Assembly (NCBI RefSeq): GCF_018141185.1 | Contig: NZ_CP058560.1 | Location: 1,718,001 to 1,782,000 of the forward strand | DNA from: Methanobacterium alkalithermotolerans | GTDB taxonomy: Archaea > Methanobacteriota > Methanobacteria > Methanobacteriales > Methanobacteriaceae | Direction of reading: 5' to 3' | Length of the DNA stretch: 64,000 nucleotides | Part shown: positions 1 to 8,825 of the stretch, one piece after another | How the letters are laid out: every line of letters begins with the position of its first letter | How positions within the stretch are numbered: the first letter of the stretch is position 1 | Notes under the pieces: model-generated | Database searches by the model: none | Told to the model about the DNA's origin: nothing | What the model saw: only the letters and a program-made list of their open reading frames with translations | Translations under genes and position numbers: made by a program

Positions 1-1262
1 TAGGCCTGAGACAATTTACTACCCAGAGCATCCATCAAATACCGGTCTTTTTCCAGATAAGATAAGGCCTGATCTAAGTGGGTAGGCAGGGTTCTTATTC
101 CTTTTATACTCCTTTCATCAGAGCTAAGGGTCCCCGGGTCTTGTTGTACCGGTTCGGGTAAGGTCATTTTATTTTTAATACCATCATATCCTGCAAAAAT
201 AACAGCTCCTAAAGCTAGATAAGGATTGGAAGAAGCATCCACTGTTTTTATTTCGAAATGTTTGACAAAATTATCTTTTTCAGATATTACCCTAATTGCA
301 GCTTCCCTATTATCAATTCCCCAGCACCCGAATGCTCCTGACCAGGTATGTGGTTTTATACGGTGATAGGAATTTGTAGTGGGGGTGCTTATGCCCATTA
401 AGGCGGGTAAATGATGCAATACACCGGCAATAAAATACTTTCCTTCAGTTGATAATCCATAAGCATCATCAGAGGACCCGGAAATATTTTTATCATTTTT
501 CCACAGACTTAAATGTAAATGACAGCCACTCCCGGATTCCTGAGGGAATAATTTAGGCAAAAATGATGCAATCATCCCTTTCTGGAGGGCTATGGCTTTT
601 ACTGTTTCTCGGAAGGCTATTTGATTATCAGCAGCACCTAAAGCCTCCTGGAATTTAATGGTTATTTCCTGTTGTCCTGGTCCTGATTCAGAATAATACT
701 GTTCTACCATCATGTCCTGTTTATGCAGGGCATAAACCACATCTCTAATGAATTCCTGATTTAAATCCAAAGAATAAGTGGATGCAAAAGGAGTTTTTTC
801 CCGGGGAAGGATATCTTTAGATTCTTCAAGATCCAGAAGGTAAAATTCGTTTTCAAAAGAAGCCTTTATACTTATACCCATTTTAAATAATTTAGCAATC
901 ATTCTTTTTAAAAATCCCCGGGGGCAGTATTCCCAATTTTTTCCATTTAAATTCATATCTCCCATGGCCCGGAAATTTCCAGGAGCATAGGGTAGGGGAT
1001 TCAGGGTCTGCAGGTCTGCTTCTAATTCTATTTCTCCCACCGGTGTTAATAAAGAGCTTTCTATAACCTGATCATACATCACCGGAACTCCCTGCTGGCC
1101 GGAACTTATACCAACTTTTAAAGGCATTTTCTGGCTTATATTCTCTTTATTAACATATAATGCTTTTCCCCGGATTATATTGGCGTTATCACACCATAAT
1201 ATGCGTATAAATTCTCCATCTTCCCCTATATTTTTCTCCAATTTGCCTTTTCCCGAATTCAT
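1..1262 (-). CDS. glutamine synthetase family protein (3' end beyond window)
   Basis: The C-terminus lies beyond the window; about 420 residues are visible. Family landmarks are an N-terminal ILWCDNANIIRGKAL segment, ENEFYLL (metal/glutamate-binding strand), GSGCHLHLSLW (the conserved His-rich strand) and DASSNPYLALG (C-terminal Asn/Pro motif), so the glutamine synthetase catalytic domain is almost complete. The family ligates ammonia or an amine to the gamma-carboxyl of glutamate using ATP. The N-terminal beta-grasp part is short and its sequence differs from the housekeeping GlnA I would expect in methanogens, so it may be a paralogue acting on another amine. This is inference. The start is the ATG at 1260-1262; no strong ribosome binding site is visible. 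The TPR gene at 1386 is divergent. Confidence 0.85.
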   Translation of the reverse strand, partial: MNSGKGKLEKNIGEDGEFIRILWCDNANIIRGKALYVNKENISQKMPLKVGISSGQQGVPVMYDQVIESSLLTPVGEIELEADLQTLNPLPYAPGNFRAMGDMNLNGKNWEYCPRGFLKRMIAKLFKMGISIKASFENEFYLLDLEESKDILPREKTPFASTYSLDLNQEFIRDVVYALHKQDMMVEQYYSESGPGQQEITIKFQEALGAADNQIAFRETVKAIALQKGMIASFLPKLFPQESGSGCHLHLSLWKNDKNISGSSDDAYGLSTEGKYFIAGVLHHLPALMGISTPTTNSYHRIKPHTWSGAFGCWGIDNREAAIRVISEKDNFVKHFEIKTVDASSNPYLALGAVIFAGYDGIKNKMTLPEPVQQDPGTLSSDERSIKGIRTLPTHLDQALSYLEKDRYLMDALGSKLSQA

Positions 1263-1385
1263 AAGATTATTATTAGAAAGAGATTATTAATATTTTTACT
1301 TAAAATCTCATCCCCTCTAAAACAACTGTCTAATGGGATAAAATTAATTAAATTCTTAGGGACATAATTAGATCTGGTGTTAACC

Positions 1386-2003
1386 ATGGTTGATTCTCCT
1401 GAGGAAAATGTTCTGGAAAAGGTCCTTTACTGGACCCGGAGGGGTAACGAGTACTTTTTAAAAGAAGAATATCATGAAGCTCTTTTTTCCTATGATCGGG
1501 CCCTGGAACTGGATGAAAATACCAGTAAAATCTGGGATAACCGGGGGGTGGTATTATCTTCACTGGGATGGCATACTCAGGCCATAGAATCCTTTGAAAT
1601 TGCCCTGGAACTTGAAGCTGATAATTCCCGGGCCTGGTCTAATATGGGAGTCTCCCTGGCAGCTACACTTAGATTTGAAGAAGCACTCAATTGCTTTAAT
1701 AGGGCCCTGGAACTGGATCCGGAGGATGATGAAGTCTGGAATAATAAAGGTTCTGCTCTTTTTTCCATGGCCCGCTACCCGGAGGCCCTGGAAAATTTCA
1801 AAAAAGCTCTCCACATAAATCCAGATAATCCTCAAGCCCTGGCTGGTAAAGGCTCTGCTTTAAGGTTTTTAGGAAGATACAAAGAAGCAGCAGAAGTACT
1901 AGAAAAGTTCATTGCCAGAGCCCCTCCTGAACTGGCACATATGAAAGAAGAAGCATGGGCCATGTTACTGGAGATAAGGTTAATTATGGAACGGGAAGAT
2001 TAA
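1386..2003 (+). CDS. TPR repeat protein
   Basis: The protein has about 205 residues and is almost entirely tetratricopeptide repeats. Four consecutive 34-residue units carry the W-x3-G-x2-L / A-x-E-x-F-x-x-ALEL-x-P pattern, for example AIESFEIALEL and ALNCFNRALELDP. TPR arrays are protein-binding scaffolds; there is no catalytic domain, signal peptide or membrane segment. TPR proteins of this type are abundant in Methanobacteriales and their partners are mostly unknown. I prefer the ATG at 1386 over an in-frame GTG at 1377, because GGTG at 1376-1379 then sits six bases upstream as a ribosome binding site. It is followed convergently by the fumarase gene, with a 36-base gap. Confidence 0.85.
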   Translation: MVDSPEENVLEKVLYWTRRGNEYFLKEEYHEALFSYDRALELDENTSKIWDNRGVVLSSLGWHTQAIESFEIALELEADNSRAWSNMGVSLAATLRFEEALNCFNRALELDPEDDEVWNNKGSALFSMARYPEALENFKKALHINPDNPQALAGKGSALRFLGRYKEAAEVLEKFIARAPPELAHMKEEAWAMLLEIRLIMERED

Positions 2004-2039
2004 GAATAGAATATTTTTTATTCATAATTTCAAAATTAA

Positions 2040-3446
2040 TCATTTTTTTGGGGGAGTGGGATTAACCATAGCCTTTGGATTTACCAAATAATCAAATTCA
2101 TCTTCAGGTAAATATTCAAGTTCTAAAACAGCTTCTTTTAGAGTTAAATCATTCTTTAATGCATGATGGGCTACTTTAGCTGCTTTATCATATCCTATTA
2201 CCGGGCTAAGGGCAGTTACTAACATGAGGGACTGATCTAAAAATATATTTATCTGTTTAAGATCCGGCTTAGTATCTTCCAGGAGATACTTCCGGAAATT
2301 ATTACAACCATCTGATAGTAAATTTATGGACTGTAAGACATTATAAATCATAACTGGCTTGTAAACATTCATCTCCAGATAACCTCCCCCTCCACCAATT
2401 GATACTGCCATATCATTAGCCATGACCTGAACAGCAATCATAGATAAAGCTTCACATTGAGAAGGGTTAATTTTCCCCGGCATGATTGAAGAACCAGGTT
2501 CATTAGCAGGTATATCCAGTTCATGTATACCGCAGCGGGGACCACAACTTAGAATACGTATATCATTGGCAATTTTATAACAAGATGTGGCCAGAGTTTT
2601 TAAAGTTCCACTAACCATCACCAGAGCATCATGTGATCCCTGGACTTTAAATTTGTTGGGAGCAGTTTTAAATGGCAATCCGGTTATTTTTGCAATCTCA
2701 CTGGCTGCTTTTTTATCAAATCCATCAGGAGCATTTATGCCGGTACCAAGAGCTGTCCCGCCTAAGGCCAAATAATATAACTCATGCATATTTGTTTTTA
2801 ATCGATTTAAATTATCATCTAACAATCCCGCATATCCTGAAAATTCCTGGCCCAGGGTGAGGGGTACTGCATCCTGCATATGGGTTCTTCCAATTTTAAC
2901 TATGTCTTTCCATTCTTCTTTTTTTTTATTTAGTGAATCACGTAAATGGGTAATAGAGGGTAGCAGTCTATCCTGCAGGGCCTTAACTGTAGAAATATGC
3001 ATGGCCGTGGGGAAAGTGTCATTGGAAGATTGGGATAAATTAACATGGTCATTGGGGTGCAGGGGCTTTTTACTTCCCAGGGGATTTCCTGTAAGCTGAG
3101 AGCATCTATTGGATATTACTTCATTCACATTCATATTGAAATGGGTCCCACTTCCAGTCATCCACACATGTAAAGGGAACTCTTCCTGGTGGTGACCAGA
3201 TAGAAGTTCATCACATACTCGAACAACAAGATCCTTTTCAGGCTCATCTAAAAGCCCAAATTTAAAGTTGGTTAAGGCGCAGGATTTTTTAATAATAGCA
3301 TAAGCTTCAATCATTTCCCGGGGGATTAATTGAGTACCGGTACTAAAATGCTCTAGAGATCTCTGGGTTTGAGGCCCCCATAACCTATGTGAAGGAATAC
3401 TAACTTCACCTAAACTATCAAATTCCTTACGAAATTTCTCCGCCAT
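2040..3446 (-). CDS. fumC: class II fumarate hydratase
   Basis: This is a 468-residue aspartase/fumarase superfamily enzyme. The diagnostic signature GSSIMPGKINP is intact, as are TGSGTHFNMNVNEV and HPNDHVNLSQSSNDTFP, which form the active site and favour fumarase over aspartase. It interconverts malate and fumarate and would feed the reductive C4 branch used by methanogens to make succinate; thiol:fumarate reductase-type genes lie 2.2 kb away and at 58 kb. The length matches oxygen-stable class II enzymes; many methanogens instead use two-subunit FeS class I fumarases, so this type is notable. GGGAT just upstream of the ATG is a weak ribosome binding site. A TATA-like element lies near 3536-3547 on the minus strand. 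Confidence 0.88.
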   Translation of the reverse strand: MAEKFRKEFDSLGEVSIPSHRLWGPQTQRSLEHFSTGTQLIPREMIEAYAIIKKSCALTNFKFGLLDEPEKDLVVRVCDELLSGHHQEEFPLHVWMTGSGTHFNMNVNEVISNRCSQLTGNPLGSKKPLHPNDHVNLSQSSNDTFPTAMHISTVKALQDRLLPSITHLRDSLNKKKEEWKDIVKIGRTHMQDAVPLTLGQEFSGYAGLLDDNLNRLKTNMHELYYLALGGTALGTGINAPDGFDKKAASEIAKITGLPFKTAPNKFKVQGSHDALVMVSGTLKTLATSCYKIANDIRILSCGPRCGIHELDIPANEPGSSIMPGKINPSQCEALSMIAVQVMANDMAVSIGGGGGYLEMNVYKPVMIYNVLQSINLLSDGCNNFRKYLLEDTKPDLKQINIFLDQSLMLVTALSPVIGYDKAAKVAHHALKNDLTLKEAVLELEYLPEDEFDYLVNPKAMVNPTPPKK

Positions 3447-3773
3447 TTTAATCCCTGGATATCATGATAAACCCGATTTTCTAAGAAATTATTTTTTTTA
3501 AATTTCAGCAACCCTTAAAACACCATAAATAATTGTTATAATATTTGTAACGGATAATTAATGGCTAAAAAAGATGAAAATATTATTAATTTCTCCATTC
3601 CTTAAATTCTCCTTTCTTAACCATTATATATTAATAATGCGGGATATAAATATTATTATTTAACCTCATTTACTCCATCTAAATAGGGCTATAATAGACC
3701 AAGGTAAAAAAAACCATCTTCCCTAAGGGGAGGCTCAAATTAAGGCTCATTTATCATAAGGAGGAAAAAAATA
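3447..3773. other. divergent intergenic region with leader hairpin
   Basis: This 327-base AT-rich gap separates divergent fumC and the glutamate synthase-like gene. Minus-strand TATA-like DNA lies at 3536-3547. On the plus strand GGATATAAAT (near 3640) and GCTATAATA (near 3688) are TATA candidates. A short hairpin (CTTCCC 3718-3723 with GGGGAG 3727-3732) and a 7-base direct repeat AGGCTCA (3731-3737, 3743-3749) lie just before the strong ribosome binding site AAGGAGG. No gene was found here. Confidence 0.5.
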
Positions 3774-5273
3774 ATGTCAGATGAACCGGGCAATATCCGA
3801 GTTAATGTTCCTGATTCTAAAGAAAACCGCCAGAAGTGTATCTGCAGATTATGTCATAGCTATCCCCATGACTGTGAAGGGGAGATATTATTTTGCAGTA
3901 CTAAGGAGAGTGAATGTGATATTAAAGCTAAATCCTGCCTTTGCAATAAGTGCCCCGTATACATAGAGTATGATTTAAAAGGGTTATATTACTGTGATAA
4001 AGTAAGTGTAGGTGATAGCCGCATCCTCATGCGGAAAAAAAATACTGGTGAAGATTTATCTTTTTATCAAAAAGTAGTCAATATTAAAGAACAGAGTAAA
4101 GGGGGAAAGAGTGTAATAGGCTCTATGGGATCCTTAAAAAAGCTTCCTTTTTCTCTGGATGATCTTTATCTGGTACCAGCACAGGTAAACAAATTTCCTT
4201 TAAATCAGGAAGACCCGGTAAATACCAGCATAATTCTGGGTCCTGAATCAAAAAAACCTTTAAAGATAAGTTCCCCGGTTATGATTTCAGGAATGAGTTT
4301 TGGGGCGGTATCCAAAAAAGTTCGACTGGTAATAGCCAAAACAGCTGAAAAATTAAAAATTGCCTTTAATTCAGGTGAAGGCGGTCTCATCCCTGAAGAA
4401 AAAAATATAGGTGCAGATTATAGGATAATCCAGTACTCTACTGGTCGGTTTGGAATTGATGAAGATATGCTTAAATCTGCATCCGCCGTGGAAATAAGAT
4501 TTGGACAGGGAGCCTATCCGGGTAAAGGTAGCTATTTACCAGCAGAAAAGATCACCAAAGAAATAGCAAGAGCCAGAAACTTAAAATCAGGTGAAGCATC
4601 TTACTCTCCAGCCCATCATCCCGACATAACCGATCACCAGTCCTTAAAAGAAAAAGTGGACTGGCTTCGTGAAATCACCCGGGGAGCACCTATCGGAGCA
4701 AAAATAGCTTGCGGTGATGTAAAAGAAGATGTTAAAATATTATCTCACGCGGGGGTTGATTTTATTGCTCTTGATGGGTTTGGTGGAGCTACAGGAGCCA
4801 CAAATTATTATATCAGAGAAAACGTAGGCATCCCTGTATTTACGGCACTTCCTCTGGCTTATCATACTCTTAAAAAAATGGGGACTAAAGATAAAATTTC
4901 ATTAATTGCTGGTGGAGGATTAAAAACCTCAGCAGAATTTACCAAATGCCTATCTTTAGGGGCGGATGCAATCTATATTGGCACTGCTGCTTTAATTGCC
5001 ATTAACTGCCAGCAATATCGGGTATGTTACACTGGCCTTTGCCCTACCGGGGTTGCCACTCAGGACCCTAAACTCATGGATCAGTTAGATCTGGAGCAGG
5101 GAATTTCAAAATTAACCACTTATCTAAAATTATCCGCCGAAGAAATTGCCAATTTAAGTCGTATTGTAGGTGAAAATGATGTTAATAATCTTACCCGGAA
5201 TAATTTAATATCCTCCAGCCGGGACATGTCCCGGGCTACCAGGGTAAGGTGGATTAATGGTGATTACCTGTAA
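3774..5273 (+). CDS. glutamate synthase-like FMN protein with N-terminal DUF2769 domain
   Basis: The protein has 499 residues. Residues about 20-80 form a Cys-rich module (CICRLC, CLCNKCP, EYDLKGLYYC) of the DUF2769 type, probably binding metal or an FeS cluster. The remainder is the FMN-binding central domain of glutamate synthase: PVMISGMSFGAVS, the GGEGG-like SGEGGLIPEE loop, LDGFGGATGAT and IAGGGLKTSAE phosphate-binding segments, and a Cys trio near residue 420 (CQQYRVCYTGLCP) matching the [3Fe-4S] site of GltB. It has no glutaminase domain. In archaea such split proteins are thought to work with separate glutaminase and FeS subunits, but none is adjacent. The true substrate is unproven. 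The start ATG follows a strong AAGGAGG site. Confidence 0.8.
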   Translation: MSDEPGNIRVNVPDSKENRQKCICRLCHSYPHDCEGEILFCSTKESECDIKAKSCLCNKCPVYIEYDLKGLYYCDKVSVGDSRILMRKKNTGEDLSFYQKVVNIKEQSKGGKSVIGSMGSLKKLPFSLDDLYLVPAQVNKFPLNQEDPVNTSIILGPESKKPLKISSPVMISGMSFGAVSKKVRLVIAKTAEKLKIAFNSGEGGLIPEEKNIGADYRIIQYSTGRFGIDEDMLKSASAVEIRFGQGAYPGKGSYLPAEKITKEIARARNLKSGEASYSPAHHPDITDHQSLKEKVDWLREITRGAPIGAKIACGDVKEDVKILSHAGVDFIALDGFGGATGATNYYIRENVGIPVFTALPLAYHTLKKMGTKDKISLIAGGGLKTSAEFTKCLSLGADAIYIGTAALIAINCQQYRVCYTGLCPTGVATQDPKLMDQLDLEQGISKLTTYLKLSAEEIANLSRIVGENDVNNLTRNNLISSSRDMSRATRVRWINGDYL

Positions 5274-5319
5274 ATAATCTACTTAACTTAACCATAACTA
5301 TAAAAGGAGTGTGAAAAGC

Positions 5320-5622
5320 TTGTCTAAAGTAGAATTCAATACTAAAAACCTGGAAAAATGCATCTGTAAAACCTGTCCGGTACAGGCTGAAAGTTCCTGT
5401 GTAAAAGAAAAAAATATTAAAGTCCAGGAAATGATGGAAGAGAACATGATGCCTGAACCAGAAATGGTTCCCGGCTTATACTGTGCCAGTGGAAAAGCAG
5501 CATGCAGTGACCTGGACACGGCTAAAATGTGCCAGTGCAATGAATGTCCCCTATGGGATGAATATGATTTACCAGAAGGCTTACCCATGGGTTACTACTG
5601 CCGGGATGGAGAGGCACAATAA
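5320..5622 (+). CDS. DUF2769 domain protein
   Basis: This roughly 100-residue Cys-rich protein carries the motifs CICKTCP, MCQCNECP and EYDLPEGLPMGYYC. The same pattern occurs at the N-terminus of the preceding glutamate synthase-like protein, so the two modules are homologous. The spacing of Cys pairs suggests metal or FeS binding; no function is established for the family. It lies 46 bases after the upstream gene on the same strand and is probably co-transcribed. I chose the TTG at 5320, with GGAG at 5305-5308 as the ribosome binding site; an in-frame GTG at 5311 would leave only two bases of spacing. A T-rich tract at 5629-5650 probably terminates transcription. Confidence 0.7.
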   Translation: MSKVEFNTKNLEKCICKTCPVQAESSCVKEKNIKVQEMMEENMMPEPEMVPGLYCASGKAACSDLDTAKMCQCNECPLWDEYDLPEGLPMGYYCRDGEAQ

Positions 5623-5640
5623 TAATCCATATTTTTTATA

Positions 5641-6393
5641 CTATTTTTTTTCATTCAATTCTTCCCGGGCTAGATTAATGGCTTTAATAGGAGGTACTTT
5701 TTTGGGACAGACCCTTAAACAGTTCCCAATGGAATCACAGGCCCACCAACCCGGTGGTATATCTGCAATTTTCAGGCGAGAAGTATCCTCCTCCCGGGGG
5801 TCAATATGAAAGCGGTAGAGTTTAGCCAAAGCAGCCGGACCCAGATATTCTGGATTTTCTCCTTCAACTGGACAGGCCCCAAAACATGCAGCACATAGAA
5901 TACAGCTGGTATATTCTTCCAGCTTTTTAACATCCTGTGGATCCATCAACCTCTCTTTTTCAGGATTAATATCTGATGGCTTAAAAACAGGCTGGATAAA
6001 GTGGTAATACTCAAAAAATTTATCCATATCAACCATAAGGTCTTTTATTACAGCCATATGAGGCAATGGTTCTATTAAAACTTCTTTTTTAGCATCCCAG
6101 GGAACAGTTTCTTCTGCCCCTGGATAAGGAAATAGGGAAACTTGCAAATCTCCCTTTAAAAGTGGTTCAATTTGAGTTCGACAGGCCAAAGCAGGAACTT
6201 TGTTGATTAACATGGCACAGGTACCGCAAACTGCACCCCGACAGGAATAGCGAAATGAAAGTGAATCATCTAATTGCTCTTGAATCTGTAATAAAGCTCC
6301 CAATACAGTTAATCCGGGTTCTCTTTCTACTTCAAAGCTATCATATTCAGGGTATTCCATTCCTTCCTGGTAGCGGTAAACTTTTAGTTTCAT
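5641..6393 (-). CDS. short fumarate reductase/succinate dehydrogenase iron-sulfur subunit
   Basis: This 250-residue SdhB/FrdB-type protein has an N-terminal plant-type ferredoxin domain binding [2Fe-2S] (CRGAVCGTCAMLINKVPALAC region near residue 52). The C-terminal domain has the cluster motifs CILCAACFGACPV and SIGNCLRVCPKKVPP. The length equals bacterial FrdB/SdhB. It lacks the HdrB-like CCG domain found in methanogen TfrB, the full-length version of which is at 57892-59394. It starts immediately after the TfrA stop codon, so the two are translationally coupled. No membrane anchor subunits are present, suggesting a soluble enzyme whose electron donor is not evident. Confidence 0.88.
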   Translation of the reverse strand: MKLKVYRYQEGMEYPEYDSFEVEREPGLTVLGALLQIQEQLDDSLSFRYSCRGAVCGTCAMLINKVPALACRTQIEPLLKGDLQVSLFPYPGAEETVPWDAKKEVLIEPLPHMAVIKDLMVDMDKFFEYYHFIQPVFKPSDINPEKERLMDPQDVKKLEEYTSCILCAACFGACPVEGENPEYLGPAALAKLYRFHIDPREEDTSRLKIADIPPGWWACDSIGNCLRVCPKKVPPIKAINLAREELNEKK

Positions 6394-8097
6394 TTAGTAC
6401 ACACGCTCCTCAGGTTCAAACATTCCTAATTGCACCGGGGAGTAGGAAACAACCATATTTCCCGCCTCCCCTTTAACCAGAGTGTGCTTGAGGAAATTTT
6501 CATCATTACGTTCGGGGAAATCAGTTCGTTTATGGGATCCCCGACTTTCTCTTCTTTCAATTGCACTAATTGCAACTGATTCTGCCACATGAAGCATTCC
6601 CTGCAGCTCTAATAATCTTATAAGGGCATGGTTAAGTTCAAGTTCCTTGTTTTTAATGGAAACTGTAGAAACAATTTCCTGCATCTTGTGGATATCACCT
6701 AAACCTTTAAGCATACCATCTTCTTTTCTAAAAATTCCAAATTTGGTGCTCATGGTTTTATTAAGCATATTTTTAATATTAAACTGATTTTCTAATCCTT
6801 TACTCTGGATAATCTTTTCTAAATGATTTTTTGAAGTTTTAATACCTTTTTCGACCTGTTTTTTTGGGGGAGTTGCCAAGTCATTTATATCTTCTATTAT
6901 TTTATCTGCTACCAGGCGCCCAAAAACCACGGTTTCCAGAATTGAATTTCCACCCAGGCGGTTAGCCCCGTGTACACTAATACATGCACATTCTCCGGCA
7001 GCATAGAGCCCTGGAAGAATGGTTTGTCCATTAATATCCACATCTATCCCTCCCATGGAATAGTGCTGACCGGGTTGGACTGGAATAGGGTCATTTACAG
7101 GATCAATACCTGCAAAGTCCATAGAAATTTGCCTTATCCCGGGTAAACGCTCTTTTATACGTTCTGCACCAATGTGGCGAAGATCAAGCTGCACATAATC
7201 CCCTTCAAATCCTCTTTTTTGGGCAATTTCCTCTTCTATGGATCGGGCCACCACATCCCGGGGTGCTAGATCCAGGGAACCAGGAGCATATTTTTCCATA
7301 AAACGTTCACCCCTCTTATTCAGTAGCATACCTCCCTCTCCACGGGCCCCTTCGGTGATTAAAATATTAGTACCATAAAGGGTGGTAGGATGAAACTGCA
7401 CAAACTCCATATCTTTTAAGGGCACCCCGGCACGTAAAGCCAGAGCCTGACCGTCACCAGTATTAATCAGGGCATTAGTAGATTTATTAAATATTCTACC
7501 AAAGCCTCCGGTGGCCATCAGTACTGCTTTAGCTATAAATCCATGAATTTCACCCTTTAAAAATTCCAGAGCAGTACACCCGGTACACCTTTCCTGGTTC
7601 CTAATCAGGGAGGTAACAAAAAATTCCTCATAAATAGGAATTTTCCGATGATTAACCTGTTCATAAAGAGTATGAAGTGCGTTATGCCCGGTACGATCTG
7701 CGGCATAACATGTACGTGGAAACCCGGCCCCTCCAAAAGGTCGTTGTGCTATTTTTCCATTTTCCAAACGGGACCACACGGTTCCCAGGTGTTCCAATTC
7801 AATAACCGATAGTGGGGCTTCACGGCACATTATTTCCACGGCATCCTGATCTGCCAGATAATCAGATCCTTTCACCGTATCATAGGCATGGTTTTTCCAG
7901 GTATCAACACTACCTTCAGGTCCCCTCACATTGCCTAAAGAAGCATTCATTCCACCCTGAGCAGCCACGGAGTGAGATCTTAAAGGATTAACTTTACTAA
8001 TAACTGCCACATCAACACCGGCATCAAAAACCTGAAGGGCCGCTCTTAGTCCGGCTAAACCACCTCCTATAATTACTACCTCGTATTCATGAATCAC
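6394..8097 (-). CDS. tfrA: fumarate reductase flavoprotein subunit (TfrA/SdhA family)
   Basis: This is a 567-residue flavoprotein. It has an N-terminal FAD dinucleotide fold (IIGGGLAGLRAALQ), SHSVAAQGGMNASLGN (the loop whose His carries covalent FAD in SdhA/FrdA), FVQFHPTTLYG, GARGEGGMLLN and GGNSILE near the second FAD site, plus a helical C-terminal domain. It should reduce fumarate to succinate. In Methanobacteriales the partner TfrB takes electrons from coenzyme M and coenzyme B; here the immediate partner is instead a short FrdB. The start is a GTG at 8097 with GGGGGAT eight bases upstream; no in-frame ATG lies nearby. A TATA-like CCTATAATAT lies further upstream on the minus strand. Confidence 0.88.
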   Translation of the reverse strand: MIHEYEVVIIGGGLAGLRAALQVFDAGVDVAVISKVNPLRSHSVAAQGGMNASLGNVRGPEGSVDTWKNHAYDTVKGSDYLADQDAVEIMCREAPLSVIELEHLGTVWSRLENGKIAQRPFGGAGFPRTCYAADRTGHNALHTLYEQVNHRKIPIYEEFFVTSLIRNQERCTGCTALEFLKGEIHGFIAKAVLMATGGFGRIFNKSTNALINTGDGQALALRAGVPLKDMEFVQFHPTTLYGTNILITEGARGEGGMLLNKRGERFMEKYAPGSLDLAPRDVVARSIEEEIAQKRGFEGDYVQLDLRHIGAERIKERLPGIRQISMDFAGIDPVNDPIPVQPGQHYSMGGIDVDINGQTILPGLYAAGECACISVHGANRLGGNSILETVVFGRLVADKIIEDINDLATPPKKQVEKGIKTSKNHLEKIIQSKGLENQFNIKNMLNKTMSTKFGIFRKEDGMLKGLGDIHKMQEIVSTVSIKNKELELNHALIRLLELQGMLHVAESVAISAIERRESRGSHKRTDFPERNDENFLKHTLVKGEAGNMVVSYSPVQLGMFEPEERVY

Positions 8098-8494
8098 TAC
8101 TAATATCCCCCATGTTATTCTTTGTTAAATATTATAGGGGATTTATAGGTATTATTTTTTGGCATATTTTTACCATAACGCCTGTAAAATTACTTAATAG
8201 GGGTTTTATTTCCTCGGGAGATTTAAAATTAAGAAGGAGGGAGGGCTATCTACTTTTATTAAAAAATATAAAATTAGAGTATCTACTACCTTCTGATTTT
8301 CAAAAATCTTATTTTTCATTGAAAAATCTAAATCCGGTCCTTTAACTAAAATCCAAGTCTCTTAAATTAATTAAATTTATAAATTTTTAAAAATAATATA
8401 TTACTATCCCTTTTTTAAATCCATAAAAGCAAGGTCTTTTAAAAAAATCAGTAATCATATTAAAAAAATAATTAAAATTATATTAAAACCTCAT
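8098..8494. other. gene-free AT-rich region
   Basis: This stretch contains the tfrA promoter on its left edge and long A/T runs further right. A 77-codon open frame at 8112-8345 runs antisense to the tfrA leader, has no ribosome binding site and no recognisable family, and I do not accept it as a gene. Nothing else was found until the inverted repeats that begin at 8505. Confidence 0.5.
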
Positions 8495-8655
8495 TAATAA
8501 AAATAAGCTCCCAGAGAATAATTTAGGGGTTGTTAGGAGTGAAAAGGGAGGTGTGTTTCTCTGGAAGCTTATATGTTTCTAGTTTTCAACAAAATAAATA
8601 GATATTTCGCGTCGAAAACTACAATTGGGGGTGATGTGTGTATACTACACACAAC
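8495..8655 (-). ncRNA. candidate small structured RNA with C-rich loops
   Basis: Three inverted repeats lie in register. They are TGTGTGTA 8635-8642 with TACACACA 8646-8653; TAGTTTTC 8580-8587 with GAAAACTA 8614-8621; and 14-base arms at 8505-8518 and 8557-8570 with one mismatch. On the minus strand a TATA box (CTTTATATAG, 8684-8675) would place the transcription start near 8655, exactly at the first hairpin, and the last hairpin is followed by a T-rich tract. The unpaired segments on that strand are C-rich (ATCACCCCC, CACCTCCC, CACTCCT) and resemble the 16S rRNA anti-Shine-Dalgarno sequence. No known RNA family is recognised. The orientation and the boundaries are inferred. Confidence 0.45.
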
Positions 8656-8825
8656 ATTATATGACTATATTATCCTATATAAAGTTATCGCCTCTATCAT
8701 AAATATGCAAGGGGCAGGGGCTTAAAACCATGCAGAATTAATTTCAATCTATTTAATCAATGCTAATTTAAATATTGAAATTAATAAATAGTTGGGAATC
8801 TATAAAACAATAAAAGGGTCTTTAA

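Noticed and set aside
8112..8345. Open frame of 77 codons in the gap upstream of tfrA
   Set aside because: No ribosome binding site, AT-rich codons, lies antisense to the tfrA leader, and no family resemblance.
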